64,000 bases of DNA, taken from the NCBI GenBank assembly GCA_030789695.1, contig CM061141.1, forward strand, positions 167,779,079-167,843,078, given 5' to 3'. Within the stretch, counting starts at the first letter, position 1, and each line of letters opens with the position of its first letter. The notes beneath the pieces were generated by a model. It had not been told where the DNA came from. It saw nothing but the letters and a program-made list of their open reading frames with translations, and made no database searches. A program made the position numbers and the translations under genes. The DNA is from Scilla litardierei. Its lineage: Eukaryota; Streptophyta; Magnoliopsida; Asparagales; Asparagaceae. Shown here piece by piece: positions 9,796-21,242 of this stretch.

Positions 9796-10712
9796 TGTTA
9801 CGCCTATTTGGCCGAAGCCTGAAAGACACGAGTCCAGAAACCCGACTGCCGATCAGAAGCCCATCTGCACGATCTGGCCCGCCCGACAAGGCCCTATAGA
9901 GGACCCCCGAATATCGATCCGACCCGGCCCTGATAGCGCGCTGGGCACTCGCCCACTCCAGCGGTAACCGTTCCCCTGATCCCGCTACCACTTAATGGTT
10001 GTGATGGGGAGGTGCTGACATGGCGCAGGGAGCGGCGACGGGGGGGTGGATTGAGGGGGCACGATCGAGGGCGGACGAGCGATGTGGGTCGGGGGCAATC
10101 ACGGCGGGAGGTCTACAAAAGGGTTAGAAGGACGACTGGACGAGGGACCGCATCTCAGGTATCTAAAACCTAAGGTACTCCATCAACGACCTAGTTCCCC
10201 CATTTCATCTCCTTCCTCCCCCGCTCGCGCCGTGAGACGCCGTTCCGATCTCCTCTCGAGTCGAACCGTCTCCGCCGGTCCTCCTCTTTCAGATCACTGT
10301 CTGACTTAGGCATCGGAGGGGATTTGGCCGGAACCAAGGTCCGGCCCCCCTGACGAGCGTTCTCGTCTACGCAGGAGGACATCAGATCCACGGGCCGAGG
10401 CTTCCCCTCCGCCCCTCGCCGGCCACGTAACCAGCGAGACGATCGAGGCTACCCCTCGTCGTCCGACCGCCGAGGCCGAGCACGTCTGTCCGAGGCCGAG
10501 CGTCTCAACTCAGGCTGAGGCTTCCCCTCGCCCTCCTTACGACCGAGGACCCCAATTCGGCCCAGCCGACGCGCTCCACGTCATCTACAACTCTGACTCA
10601 CGTCTCGTCTGCACCGACTCGACACGCCCGAGGGACCCCCGCGGGCCCCTTGACCACGTTGACCGGGTTATCCACGGTCAACGCTTTTGTAGTGAGAAAA
10701 CACTCTGAAACA
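9796..10712 (+). repeat. Gypsy 3' LTR
   Basis: 917 bp and ending TGAAACA. It is collinear with 2301-3197 but carries a 20-bp insertion near 10482-10501, made by duplicating the GTCCGAGGCCGAGC neighbourhood; 897 plus 20 equals 917. Most base differences from the 5' copy are C/T or G/A transitions, as expected for methylated DNA. Confidence 0.95.
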
Positions 10713-11701
10713 CCTATGTTTTTCTTCTCTTAATTTTACGGAAGATGGAGATCTCTCGATTCCAACTTGCATTTTTGCGGTTTATTAAATTTTCTGTAAG
10801 ATATGAATCTTTATATTAAATGAAATGATTTTTATAGCCTAATTTTGTCTTCTCTTATTTTTAAGATGAAGATGGCGGTCTCCCGGTTTCAATGGACATT
10901 TTTGCGGATTTTTCTAAGCTCTGCGCTATTTTCTACATTTTCCGTAAGATATGGATCTTTTTATTAAATGATATGATTTTATGGCCTAATTTTGTATTCT
11001 CTTATTTTTCAGTTGAAGCGGGAGATCTTACATTTCCAATGGAAATTTTTGCATATGTTTCTGAAGGTAGTGCTATTTTCTATATTTTCTGTAAAATAAG
11101 AATCTTTATATTAATTTTTATTATTTTTTGCCTAATTTTGTCTTCTCTTATTTTCCAATTGATGATGGCGATCTTTATATTAAATGATATGATTTTTTGG
11201 CCTAATTTTGTCTCCTCTTATTTTTCAGATGTAGATGGCGATCTCCCGGTTCCAACAAACATTTTTGCAGATTTTTCTGAGGTCGGGGCTATTTTCTATA
11301 TTTTCTATAAGATTGGACCTTTATATTAAATAATATGATTTTATGGCCTAATTTGGTCTTCTCTTATTTTTCAGTTGAAGAGGGCGATCTCCCTTTTCCA
11401 ACGGAACTTTTTTCAAATTTTTTCTGAGCTTGGGGATGTTTTCTATGTTTTCTGGAAGAGAAGAATCTTTATATTGATTGATATGATTTTTGTTGCCTAA
11501 TATTGTCTTGTCTTATTTTCCAGTTGATGATGTCGATCTTTTTAATGAATGATATAATTGTTTGGCCTTATTTTATCTTCTCTTATATTTCGGTTAAAGA
11601 TGGCAATCTCCCTGTTCCAAGGACATTTTTCCAGATTTTTCTAAGCTCTGGGCTTTTTTTCACATTTTCTGGAAGATATGGAACGTTTAATTAAATGATA
11701 T

Positions 11702-11860
11702 CTGAGAAGAAAAAATTAGGCAAAAAATGACCGTTGAAACAGGGAAATCGCCATCTTCAACTGAAATACAAGAGAAGACAAGATCGAAACCGGGAAATCG
11801 CCATCTTCATCTATAAAAATGTCTGTTGTAACCGGGATATCGCCATCTTCAACTGATATG
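11702..11860 (-). repeat. Inverted satellite block, copy A
   Basis: The monomer landmarks run in the opposite direction for about 160 bp. The core 'aaatcgccatcttcaactg' (or a close variant) occurs three times with only part of each monomer between, then the forward orientation resumes. The flanks on both sides are shared with copies B and C. Confidence 0.85.
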
Positions 11861-14800
11861 ATTTTCATATATCATTTTCGGAGCTTGGTGATATTTTCTA
11901 CATTTTATGAATGATATGGATCTTTTTATTAATTGATATTTTTATAGCCTAAATTTGTCTTCTCTTATTTTCCAGTTGAAGGTAGTGATCTTTTATTAAA
12001 TGATATGTTTTTGCCTAATTTTGTCTTATCTTATATTCCAGTTGAAGAGGGCGACCTCCCGGTTCCAACAAACATTTTTGCGGATTTTTCTGAGCTTCGG
12101 GCTATTTTCCACCTTTTGGAAGATATGTATCATTTTAATAAATTATATGATATTTTGGTCTAATTTTGTTTTCTCTTATTTTTCAAATGAAGATGGTGAT
12201 CTTCATGTACCAACAGACTTTTTTACGGATTTTTCTGAGCTCAGGCTATTTTGTACACTTTCTAGAAGATAACAATCTTTATGTTAATGATATGATTTTT
12301 ATATCCTATTTTTTCTTCTCTTATTTTTTAGTTGAAGATGGTGATCTCACAGTTCCAACAGACATTTTTGTGGATTTTTCTGAGCTCCAGGCTATGTTCT
12401 AAATTTTATTAAAGAAATGGATCTCTTTAATAAATGACAAGATTTTTGTAGCTTAATTTAATCTTCTTATATTTTTCAGTTGAATATGGTGCTCTTCCGG
12501 TTCCAACAAACATTTTCTGCAATTTTTTCTTAGATTTAGGCTTTTTTCTACATTTTTTGGAAGATATGAATCATTTTATTAAATGAAATGATTTTTTGGC
12601 CTAATTTTGTCTTCCCTTTTTTCTGTTGAATATTGCGATCACCCGGTTCCAACAGACATTTATGTGGATTTTTCTGAGCATGATGCCCTTTTCTACATTT
12701 TATGGCAGATATGTATCTTTGTATTAAATGATATGATTCTTGGCCTAATTTTGTCTTCTTATATTTTCCAGTTGAAGATGGCAATCTCCCGGTTCTAACG
12801 GACATTTTTCGGATTTTTTGAGCTCCCAACTATTTTCTATATTTTCTGTATGATATGAATCTTTATATTAAATGATATGATTTTTATAACCTAATTTTGT
12901 CTACTCGTATTATTTAGTTGAAGATGCGATCTCCCGGTTCCAACAGACATTTTTGTTGATTTTTCTGAGCTTGGGGCTATTATTCTACATTTTCGGAAAT
13001 TATGTATCTTTTTATTAAATGATATATGTTTTGACCTAATTTTTTCTTCACTTATTTTTTTAGTTGAAGATGGCAATCTCCCGGTTTCAACGAATATTTT
13101 TGCGGATTTTTCTGAACTCCTGTCTATTTTCTACATTTTCGAAAAGTTTTGGATCTTTTTATTAATGATATGATTTTTATAGCCTAATGATGTCTTCTCT
13201 TATTTTGTAATTGAAAATGGCGATCTTCCGGTTCCAATGGACTTTTTTGCGTATTTTTTTGAGCTTGGTGATATTTTTTACATTTTATGGAAGATATAGA
13301 ATGTTTTATTAAATAATATGATTTTTATAGCATACGTTTGTATTCTCTTATTTTTTTTAGTTCAAAATGACGTTCCTAATGTTGTCTTCTCTTATTTTTA
13401 GTTGAAAGTGGCGATCGCCCAGTTTCAACGGACATTTCCGCAGAATTTTCTTCGCTTAAGACTACTTTTCTTCATTTTCTGGAAGATATGTATTTTTTAA
13501 TGAAATGATATGATTTTGTGGCCTAATTTTTTCTTCGCTTTTTTTAATTCGAAGATGGCAATCTCCTGGTTCTAATGGACATTTGCGCGGATTTTTTGAG
13601 CTCCGGACTATTTTCTATATTTATGTATAATACTAATCTTTATATTAAATAATATGAATTTTATATTAAATAATATGGTTCCAATGGACATTATTGCGGA
13701 TTTTTATGAGCTCGAGGCTATTTTTTACATTTTCGATAAGTTATGAATCAAATTATTAAATGACATGATTTTAAGGCCAAATTTTGTCTTCTTTTATTTT
13801 TCAGTTGAAGATATCGATCTCTCGTTTCTAACGGACATTTTGCTTATTATTCTTACCTTGGGGATATTTTCTTAGTTTTCTGTAAGATATCATTCTTTAT
13901 ATTAATTGAAATGGTTTTTATAGCCTAATTTTATCTTCTCTGATTTTTCAGTTAAAGATGTCGCACTCCCAGTTCCAACAGCAATTTTTGCAGATTTTTT
14001 TAAACTCAGAACCATTTTCTACAGTTTATTAAAGAAATGAATCTTTTTATTAAATGATATGATTTTTATAGACTAAGTTTGTATGCTCTTATTTTTTAGT
14101 TGAATATGGCGATCTCCCGGTTCTAACGAAAATTTACGGAATTTTCTGAGCTCCAAGCCATTTTCTACATTTTATGTAAGATATGTATCTTTATATTAAA
14201 TGATATGATTTTTATGGCCAACTCTTGTTTTCTCTTATTTTTCAGTTGAAGATAGCAATCTCTCGGTCCAATGGACATTTTTGCGGATTTTTCTCAGCTC
14301 GAGGCTATTTTCTATTCATTATTGAAGATAGTGACCTTTTAATTAAATGATTTAATGTTAATAGACTAAGTTTTTCATCTCTTATTTATTAATTGAAAAT
14401 GGCAATTTCCCAAAACGAGATTTTTTGCAGATTTTCCTGAGCTCGAGGCTATTTTTCTACATTTTTTGTAAGATACATATCTTTTTATTAAAGGATAGGA
14501 TTTTTTGGACTAATTTTGCATTCTCTTATTTTTTTTCGTTAAAGATGGCGGTCTCCCAATTCTAACAGACATTTTTGCAGATTTTCTGAGCTCAAGTCAA
14601 TTTTCTACATTTTCTATAAGATACGAATCTTTATATTAAATGAAAAGATTTTTATAGCCTATTTTTATCTCTCTTATTTTCAGTTGAAGATGACGATCTC
14701 CTGGTTCCAACGGAAATTTTTGTGTATTTTTCTGAGCTCGTGGCTATTTTCTATTTTTTTCTAAAAGATAAGGATCTTTATATTAGTTTATATGATTTTT

Positions 14801-15008
14801 GTTGCCTAATTTTGTCTTCTCTTATTTTCCAGTTGATGACGATCTTTTTGTTAAATGATATGATTTTTTGGCCTTATTTTGACTTCTCCTATATTTCGTT
14901 TAAAGATGGCGATCTCTTGGTTCCAATGGACAATTTTGTGGATTTTTCTGGACTCTTGGCTATTTTTCACATTTTCTAGAAGATATGGATCGTTTAATTA
15001 AATGATAT

Positions 15009-15165
15009 CAGAGAAGAAAAAATTAGGCCAAAAATGTCCGTTGAAACCAGGAAATCGCCATCTTCAACTGAATAAGACAAGAAAAAATTCAGAACCAGGA
15101 AATTGCCATCTTCATCTATAAAAATGTCAGTTGTAACCGGATATCGCCATCTTCAACTGATAAGA
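15009..15165 (-). repeat. Inverted satellite block, copy B
   Basis: The same arrangement as 11702-11860: 'gagaagaaaaaattaggc' at the left, then three reversed 'atcgccatcttca' cores, then return to forward monomers. It lies about 3.3 kb after copy A. The shared breakpoints show that copying included the flanks. Confidence 0.85.
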
Positions 15166-16102
15166 TTTTTATATATCATTTTCTGAGCTGGGTGCTATTT
15201 TCTACGTTTTTTTGAAAGATATTGATATTTTTATTAATTGATATGATTTTTATAGCCTAAATTTGTCTTCTCTTTTTTTTCCAGTTGAAGATGGCGATTT
15301 TTTATTACATGATATGATTTTTAGCCTAATTTTGTCTTCTCTTATTTTTAACTGAAGATGGGGATCTTCCGGTTCCAACGGACATTTTTGCGAATTTTTC
15401 TGAGCTCGGTGTTATTTTCTACACTTTCTGAAAGATAAGAATCTTTATATTAAATGATATGATTTTTATATCCTAATTTTTTCTTCTCTTTTTTCAGTTG
15501 AAGATGACGATCTCCCAGTTCCAACGGATATTTTTGCAAATTTTTCTGAGCTCCATACAATTTTCTTCATTTTATTAAATATATGAATCTCTTTAGTAAA
15601 TGCCAAGATTTTTATAGCCTAATTTTGTCTTCTCATATTTTTCAGTTGATCATGGCTATCTTTAGGGTCCAACAGACATATTTGCGGATTTTTCTGAACT
15701 GGGTGCTATTTTCTACATTTTATGGTAGATATGTATCTTTTTATTAAATAATACGATTTTTAGGCCTATTCTTTTCTTCTTTTATTTTTCAATTGAAGAT
15801 GGTGATCTCTCGGATCCAACAGATATTTTTTCGGATTTTTCTGAGCTCCGAGCTATTTTCTATATTTTCTGTATGATATGGATCTTTATGTTAAATGATA
15901 TGATTTTTATAACTGAATTTTGTCTCTCTTATTATTCAGTTGAAGTTGGCGATCCGCTGGTTCCAACGGACATTTTTGTCGATTTTTTCTGAACTCAGGT
16001 TTATTTTTCTACTATTTTTGGGAAGTCATGGATCTTTTTATTAAATGATATTAATTTTAGAACTAATTTTTTATTCTCTTATTTTTTTCAGTTGAAGATG
16101 GC

Positions 16103-16107
16103 GATCT
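16103..16107. repeat. Left target-site duplication of copia-1
   Basis: GATCT at 16103-16107 is repeated exactly at 22237-22241. In a whole satellite monomer the sequence is GGCGATCTCCCGG, so the insertion split it after GATCT. Confidence 0.9.
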
Positions 16108-17062
16108 TGTTGGGGGTGAGAACCAAATCGCCTTGGGATCAATGCGGAAACCAACCCTAATAAAGTGATCAGGAATATAGAGCTAGCAAAAATCTAATCC
16201 CAACGACCCAACAAAATTCCCAAATGACCTTGCAACAGAAAGCAGCAAACGAATCACGGCAACAAATAAATCAATCGCAGACACAAGAGAATTTACCCTG
16301 GTTCGGTTGTAAACAACATACGTCCAGCAATCCAATCCGAAACGATTCCACGAGTAGAGAGATCCAAACAATTAGGGTTACAAAACATCCCTCACTTATG
16401 AGTAATAACTTGTCAATGGAACAAGCCCTCACGAATCCACTCAAAAGGAAGAAATCAATGGAAGAAGAAGAGAAGGAAAACCCAAACCTTTCTCTCAAGA
16501 ACACAAACCCTAAAACTCTCTCCAATCTCCAATGGGATAGCAAGAGGCTCTCCATAACTCTCTCAATCTGAAAGGAGGCTTAACCTAATCTAAAACAATA
16601 GATATGTTTAAATACAAACCCAAAACAATGGGAAAAACGCATCCAACCCATGCTTTTCGACCATGGGCCTGCCGACTCGACCCGAGTCGGCAGTCAGCTC
16701 GGTCGAGCTTGGTTGAGCGGACATGCCCTAGGTGGAGTCGAGTCGACTCGGTCGAGTAACCTAGCTACTCGGCCCGAGTGTCAATAGCCCTCTGTAAACA
16801 GAATGCCATCGGGTTGCTCGGGCAAACAAAGCCTTCATGTTGCTCTGTCGAGTAGCTTCATGCTCGACCGAGTAGACTCCTACTCGATCGAGTAAGAGTC
16901 ACCCAAGTCAGACGGAAAACTTCTCCAAGCTCTCTGCCTGATTGGTCTGTCAAAGACTTCATGCTGCTCAGTCGAGTAGCGTGCTGCTCAACCGAGCAGC
17001 CTCCTACTCGACCGAGTCACCTGGAAAAAACGCCCCACGGGATTTGAATCAAAAAAACAACA
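16108..17062 (-). repeat. Copia-1 3' LTR (left copy)
   Basis: About 955 bp, TGTTGGGGG to AAACAACA on the plus strand. It matches 21243-22236. The region 16660-17030 is rich in palindromic copies of the CTCGGTCGAGTAG / CTACTCGACCGAG type, separated by related spacers. The two LTRs differ by many substitutions and by indels inside this region, more than the gypsy LTR pair, suggesting an older insertion. Confidence 0.92.
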
Positions 17063-17072
17063 CTCTACCTTG
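17063..17072 (-). other. Copia-1 polypurine tract
   Basis: On the minus strand the bases AAGGTAGAG abut the LTR start TGTTG. It is short, but it is in the expected place between the RNase H end and the 3' LTR. Confidence 0.55.
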
Positions 17073-17174
17073 ATTCAAATCTCATCACCAATGACTCCAG
17101 CACCTCCACGCTGCGCGCCATAACCCTCTCTCTAGAATCATCATCGTCTCGGAAAACGCGCCCTCCGGTGCCAC

Positions 17175-18953
17175 CTAAGCCAACAAGGAAATCAGCTCCA
17201 TGAAAACCTGGAGCTTGACGGCAGGAACTGGCTTGGTAAACATGTTTGTGGGGTTCAAATTAGTTGGGATCTTCTGAAGCTATACCTCATTCTTCTCCAA
17301 CTCAAGGAAATAATTACGCACCTCAATATGTTTCGTTCTCGAACTGTATTCCTGGGCTTCGCCAGATGAATGGCACTCTGGCTATTACAATGCACATGTG
17401 ACGAACTCTGCGGCACCCCCAAATCTATCAGCAGACTCCTCAAATACTTGGCCTCTTTCACAGCTTCCATCGCTGCAATCAACTCGGCCTATGTGGTCGA
17501 TAGCGCAACCACAGACTGTAAGACCGACCTCCACGATACCGCGGCAGTGCCCATACTGAACACATACCCCGTGGTAGATCGCCGCCTGTCTCTATCACCT
17601 GCGTAGTCGCTATCATAGTAACCTGTCATCACCTTTTCGTCTCCTCTCCCATAAAGGATCCCGACACTCGCTGTGCCTCGCAGATATCTCAGGATCCACT
17701 TGACGGCCTGCCAATGCTCCTTGCCAGGATTAGACATGTATCTGCTAACCACTTCCATGGCCTGTGCAATATCTGGATGCATGCAAACCATCATATACAT
17801 CAAGCTTCCTACTGCACTTGCATATGGCACCTGAGACATGTAAGTCTTCTCCACATCGGTGCTTGGCGACTGACTCGCCGACATCTGAAAATGAGCTCCC
17901 AAAGGTGTTGTCACGGGCTTTGCACTATCCATCCCAAACCGGGCTAGTACCTTCTGAATGTTCTTCTGTGACAATCTAACCTCATGCTTCTTTCGATCTC
18001 GAACAATCTCCATTCCAAGAATCTTCTTTGCGGGCCCCAAATCCTTCATGTCGAATTCTTGCCGTAGCTTCTCCTTCAGCTTCTTCACCTTCGACATGCT
18101 ATTAGAAGCAATTAGCATGTCATCCATATAGAGCAACAAATAATTCTTCAAGCCATTCTCAAGTGTGCGAACATACACACATTGATCCTTGATGCTCCTC
18201 TCGAAGCCTACTCCCATCATGAAGCTATCGAATCGTTTGTACCACTGCCTGGGTGACTGCTTCAACCCGTACAATGATTTCTTCAACCTGCACACCAAAG
18301 TCTATTTCCCTTCAACTCTGAACCCTTCAGGCTACTGCATATAGATTTCCTCATCAAGATCTCAATGCAGAAAGGCTGTCTTCACATCGAGTTGTTCCAA
18401 CTCCATGTCCATGCTAGCAACTAGCGCCAATAACACACGAATGGACGTGTGACGCACAACCGGTGAGAATATCTCGTTGTAGTCTTCACCCTTCCATTGT
18501 GCAAATCCATTGGAAACCAACCTTACCTTATACCTGACATTGTTCCAATCTTGAGTTGAACCTTCTTTGACTTTGTATATCCACCGACAACCAATGGCAC
18601 GCTTCTCGCTAGGTAACAACACCAAATCCCAAGTGTCGTTCGGGTGAAGAGACTCCATTTCCTCCTCCATAGCTCCTTGCCACTGAGTGGCATCTCCCAG
18701 AGACTATGTCTCCACCATATTTCGTTGGCTCCTCGTTTTCTAGGTTGACTGCATAAGACGCCGTATCATCGAAAGAATAACCTGCATAATCCCATGCTCC
18801 CAATCTTTCTGGCACTTTCTTCACCCTCTTCGATCTCTGTGTTCCATCATCACATGCATAAGTGTCAACACATACCTGAGATGTACCGAGTGTCTGCACA
18901 TGGTCCTCAGCATGGGCCTCATCGTCTCCCTCAACAGGAGCATCGACCATCAA
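17175..18953 (-). pseudogene. Copia-1 pol: RT and RNase H
   Basis: Minus-strand fragments in order. A variable linker precedes RT (18609-18953). The RT start has WIYKVKEG and EQLDVKTAFLH (to 18362). After stops near 18300-18360, a 269-codon frame carries LKKSLYGLKQSPRQWYKRFD, the intact catalytic box YMDDMLIAS and the SLMYMMVCMHPDIAQAM and YLRGTAS motifs. RNase H follows with DSDYAGDRDRRRSTTGYVF. After a TAG, AELIAAMEAVKEAKYLR leads to a frameshifted C-terminus containing NPTNMFTKPVP and a stop at 17175. RT core residues survive, but at least three breaks separate the parts. Confidence 0.88.
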
Positions 18954-18977
18954 CTCTTTGCCTGGTCGCTGAGTGGG

Positions 18978-19688
18978 CTAGACCGGAAGACTACCCCTCT
19001 TCGGTGAAATCTCCACTACAGACGTGTCATCTTTTGAGTTAGAATGTTTTGCCCTGAGCATTGCATCCTCATCAAAAGTGACATGTCGGCTCCCTATTGC
19101 TTTCTGATCCTCTGGATCCCACAAACGATATCCCTTGACGCCGTGGCCATATCCAAGAAAGACACACTTCTTTTCTCTTGGATCCAACTTGTCGACCCTC
19201 TCGTGCACGTATGCCGGGCAACCCACAATGGTCAAGTACGAGTAATCTTCAGCTTCACCACTCCACATCTCCTCAGGGTTGTAGCCAATTGCTACTGAAG
19301 GAACTCTGTTCACAATGTGCACAGTAGTCGAGAGTATCTCTCCCCAGAATTCCTTCTCCAAACCGGCTGAGTGCCTCAAACACCGCACTCTCTCCAACAA
19401 TGTTCGATTCATCTGCTCCACCACACCATTCGACTGCGGATCACCGGTGTGCTAAAGTGTCTGTGGATCCCATGGAGTTTGCAGAAATTTCTAAACTCCC
19501 TCGTGGTAACTCACCTCCATTGTCAGATCTAAGCACCTTCACGTGCCTTCTGGTTTGCTTCTCCACCATGGTCTTCCACTCTCAAAACATATCAAAAGTC
19601 TGGTCCTTTTACTTCATCAAGTACATCCAAACTTTGCGAGAGTAGTCATCAATAAACAAGACAAAATACTTAGCTCCCCCTTTTGATG
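18978..19688 (-). pseudogene. Copia-1 pol: integrase
   Basis: The catalytic core is scattered over frames: FVLFIDDYSRKVWMYLMK with a following stop, then LRSDNGGEL for the second Asp. Then comes a 148-codon frame beginning MVEQMNRTLLERVRCL, with ILSTTVHIVNRVPS and PAYVHERVDKLDPREKKCVF for the core end and C-terminal region. The bases coding the expected NG-x-x-E stretch are disturbed near 19430-19450. It cannot yield a working integrase. Confidence 0.82.
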
Positions 19689-20340
19689 TTATTGGGCACG
19701 GTCCCCATACATCGGTGTGTAAATAGTCAAGTGGTCATTTGCTAGTATGCGTCCCCGTGTTAAATAGCAGCTTTGTCTTCTTTCTGTACACACAGGATTC
19801 ACAGAATCTACACTCTCATTCGAAGCTTCAATTAGTTTTCTTCTTCGGAGTACATCAAGCATTTTATCACATGGATGACCCAAACGATAATGCCATAACT
19901 TGGCCGAATCTCTGGAGACTGCGCTCGTAGTGCTTACATCTGCTTCACCTTCAACTGTGATACCTTGAAGTGCATATAAGTTTTCAACATTCTTTCCCTT
20001 CATCACAACCACGGCTCCTTTCGAAATTCGAAGTTGGTCTTTTTCAAAGACCGACTTACATCCGGCATTGTCCAATATGCCTATGGAGATTAGGCTCTTC
20101 CGCAAATCTGGGACATGTCTCACATCGGCAAGTGTACGCACTATGCCGTCATGCATCTTTATCTGAACGGTTCTAATACCCACAGTTCTGCACACTGCAT
20201 TGTTCCCCATGAGGATTGAGCCTCCATCTTGCTTGGAACGGTATGTCGCGAACCAACTCCTATGAGGACTCATATGATACGAGCATCCACTGTCCATGAG
20301 CCATGCCATGTTGGCATCACCTGCAATCCCCGCAACAAAA
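19689..20340 (-). pseudogene. Copia-1 pol: protease and pre-integrase zinc domain
   Basis: The aspartic protease motif is WLMDSGCSYHMSPHR. Downstream, LWHYRLGHPCDKML marks the GAG-pre-integrase/HHCC domain. The cysteine half is shifted to another frame around 19800-19850, and the displaced frame then meets a stop at the DVWGP motif that begins the integrase core. Frame loss here separates protease from integrase. Confidence 0.82.
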
Positions 20341-21188
20341 ATCTCGGTATCTCTACCTTCATCATGGATCTGCTCACCATCAATCCCTAAAGATGTCGAA
20401 CCGGAATCCTTCTCGGTTTCCTTTACTTTCTTCCTATTCTTGATAGGACAATGATTCGAATAATGTCCTTTCTTATGGCAATTGTAGCATGTGATGTTCG
20501 CAAACCTATCCTACGAGTGTCTCGACTTGGAGCGGTCATTATTCTTCCCGAAGCCTCCTCTCCTTTCTTGTCGACCCCTCACATGCAATGCCTCCTCGCG
20601 GTTACTCACATGATCTCTACCTTGAACCTTGCCACATAGTTGCTCTATGTGAAGCGCCGCCTTCACCTCTTCCACGGTGAGAGTAGTCCGGTTGTAAATC
20701 CTCGACCGAACAAACTGATTATACTCTTCAGGCAATGAGCACAACAAGATAACCACTTGATGCTTATCTTCAATCTTCACATCCATACCACGCAACTCTA
20801 GCACAATCTTGTTTAATTCATCCATGTGATCATTCACCGCTGAACCAGACTTCATCTTGAGAGTATACATCTGCTGAAGTAAATATAAGCGACTCGTGAA
20901 GGATTTCTTATGTATAGTCCCTCAAGCTTCTTCCACATATCAGATGTCGTCGCCTCATCTAGGACTTTCCTTAGAACATTATCTGATAACAACAACTGAA
21001 TCATGCGGTATGCATTCCTCTTTATTTTCGCTCTAGCAGATGCAGTCACCTCCTTATCGATATTCGAGACATCAAATACGATCTAGCAACACTGTCTGCA
21101 TAAGGACATTCTTCACCTTCGTCTGCCAAATCTGAAAATCATTCCGGTCGGTGAACTTCTCAATCTTCAACGTTACCAAAGACACCAT
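20341..21188 (-). pseudogene. Copia-1 gag
   Basis: The start ATG at 21186-21188 gives MVSLVTLKIEKFTDRNDFQI, the usual copia gag opening (capsid-like UBN2 family). It is followed by a break near 21072, a second frame with MIQLLLSDNVLRKVLDEAT and DMWKKLEGLY, a third frame from 20870 with LKMKSGSAVNDHMDELNKI, and a stop near 20511. The zinc knuckle CYNCHKKGHYSNHC (CX2CX4HX4C) is intact near 20450-20495. At least two frameshifts and one stop disable it. Confidence 0.88.
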
Positions 21189-21228
21189 TTTTCCTTCGCC
21201 ACTAACTTCCTTTGCAATAAAACCACAC

Positions 21229-21240
21229 GCTCTGATACCA
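21229..21240 (-). other. Copia-1 primer-binding site, tRNA-iMet
   Basis: The minus strand reads TGGTATCAGAGC two bases after the LTR end. This is the exact 12-base complement of the 3' end of plant initiator tRNA-Met and the commonest copia primer site. Confidence 0.93.
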
Positions 21241-21242
21241 CT

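Larger units (their letters stand above)
2301..10712 (+). mobile_element. Ty3/gypsy LTR retrotransposon, Tat-like organisation, defective
   Basis: An 8.4-kb GC-rich element inserted in AT-rich satellite. The order on the plus strand is 5' LTR, primer-binding site, a gag remnant fused to protease, RT, RNase H, integrase, an antisense gene of about 2.1 kb, polypurine tract and 3' LTR. RT-RNaseH-integrase order shows gypsy type. The antisense ORF between pol and the 3' LTR, the tRNA-Asp-like primer site and the lack of a chromodomain fit the Tat lineage (established for Retand, Grande and RIRE2-type elements). Gag is almost wholly missing and pol carries two in-frame stops and one frameshift, so it could move only with help from other copies. 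The LTRs differ by about two dozen substitutions by eye, mostly transitions, plus one 20-bp duplication, implying moderate age. Confidence 0.95.
10713..16107. repeat. AT-rich tandem satellite, segment 2
   Basis: The array resumes with CCTATGTTTTTCTTCTC, completing the monomer broken at 2300. About 36 monomers of roughly 150 bp follow. Several monomers are shortened by fusion of the 'gatggcgatct' block directly to 'ttttattaaatg' of the next unit (near 11160-11180 and 14826-14850). Two inverted blocks are embedded at 11702-11860 and 15009-15165. There is no gene here. Confidence 0.93.

Noticed and set aside
2301..10712. A centromere-specific chromovirus (CRM) in the satellite.
   Set aside because: The integrase C-terminus has no chromodomain or CR motif. 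The antisense gene and primer site fit Tat instead.
10713..16107. CRISPR-like regularly spaced repeats.
   Set aside because: The whole 150-bp unit repeats without unique spacers, divergence is high and there are no cas genes. This is a plant satellite.
21229..21240. A tRNA gene 3' end (TGGTATCAGAGC) here and at 63144-63155.
   Set aside because: Only 12 bases match, directly beside LTRs. These are retrotransposon primer-binding sites.
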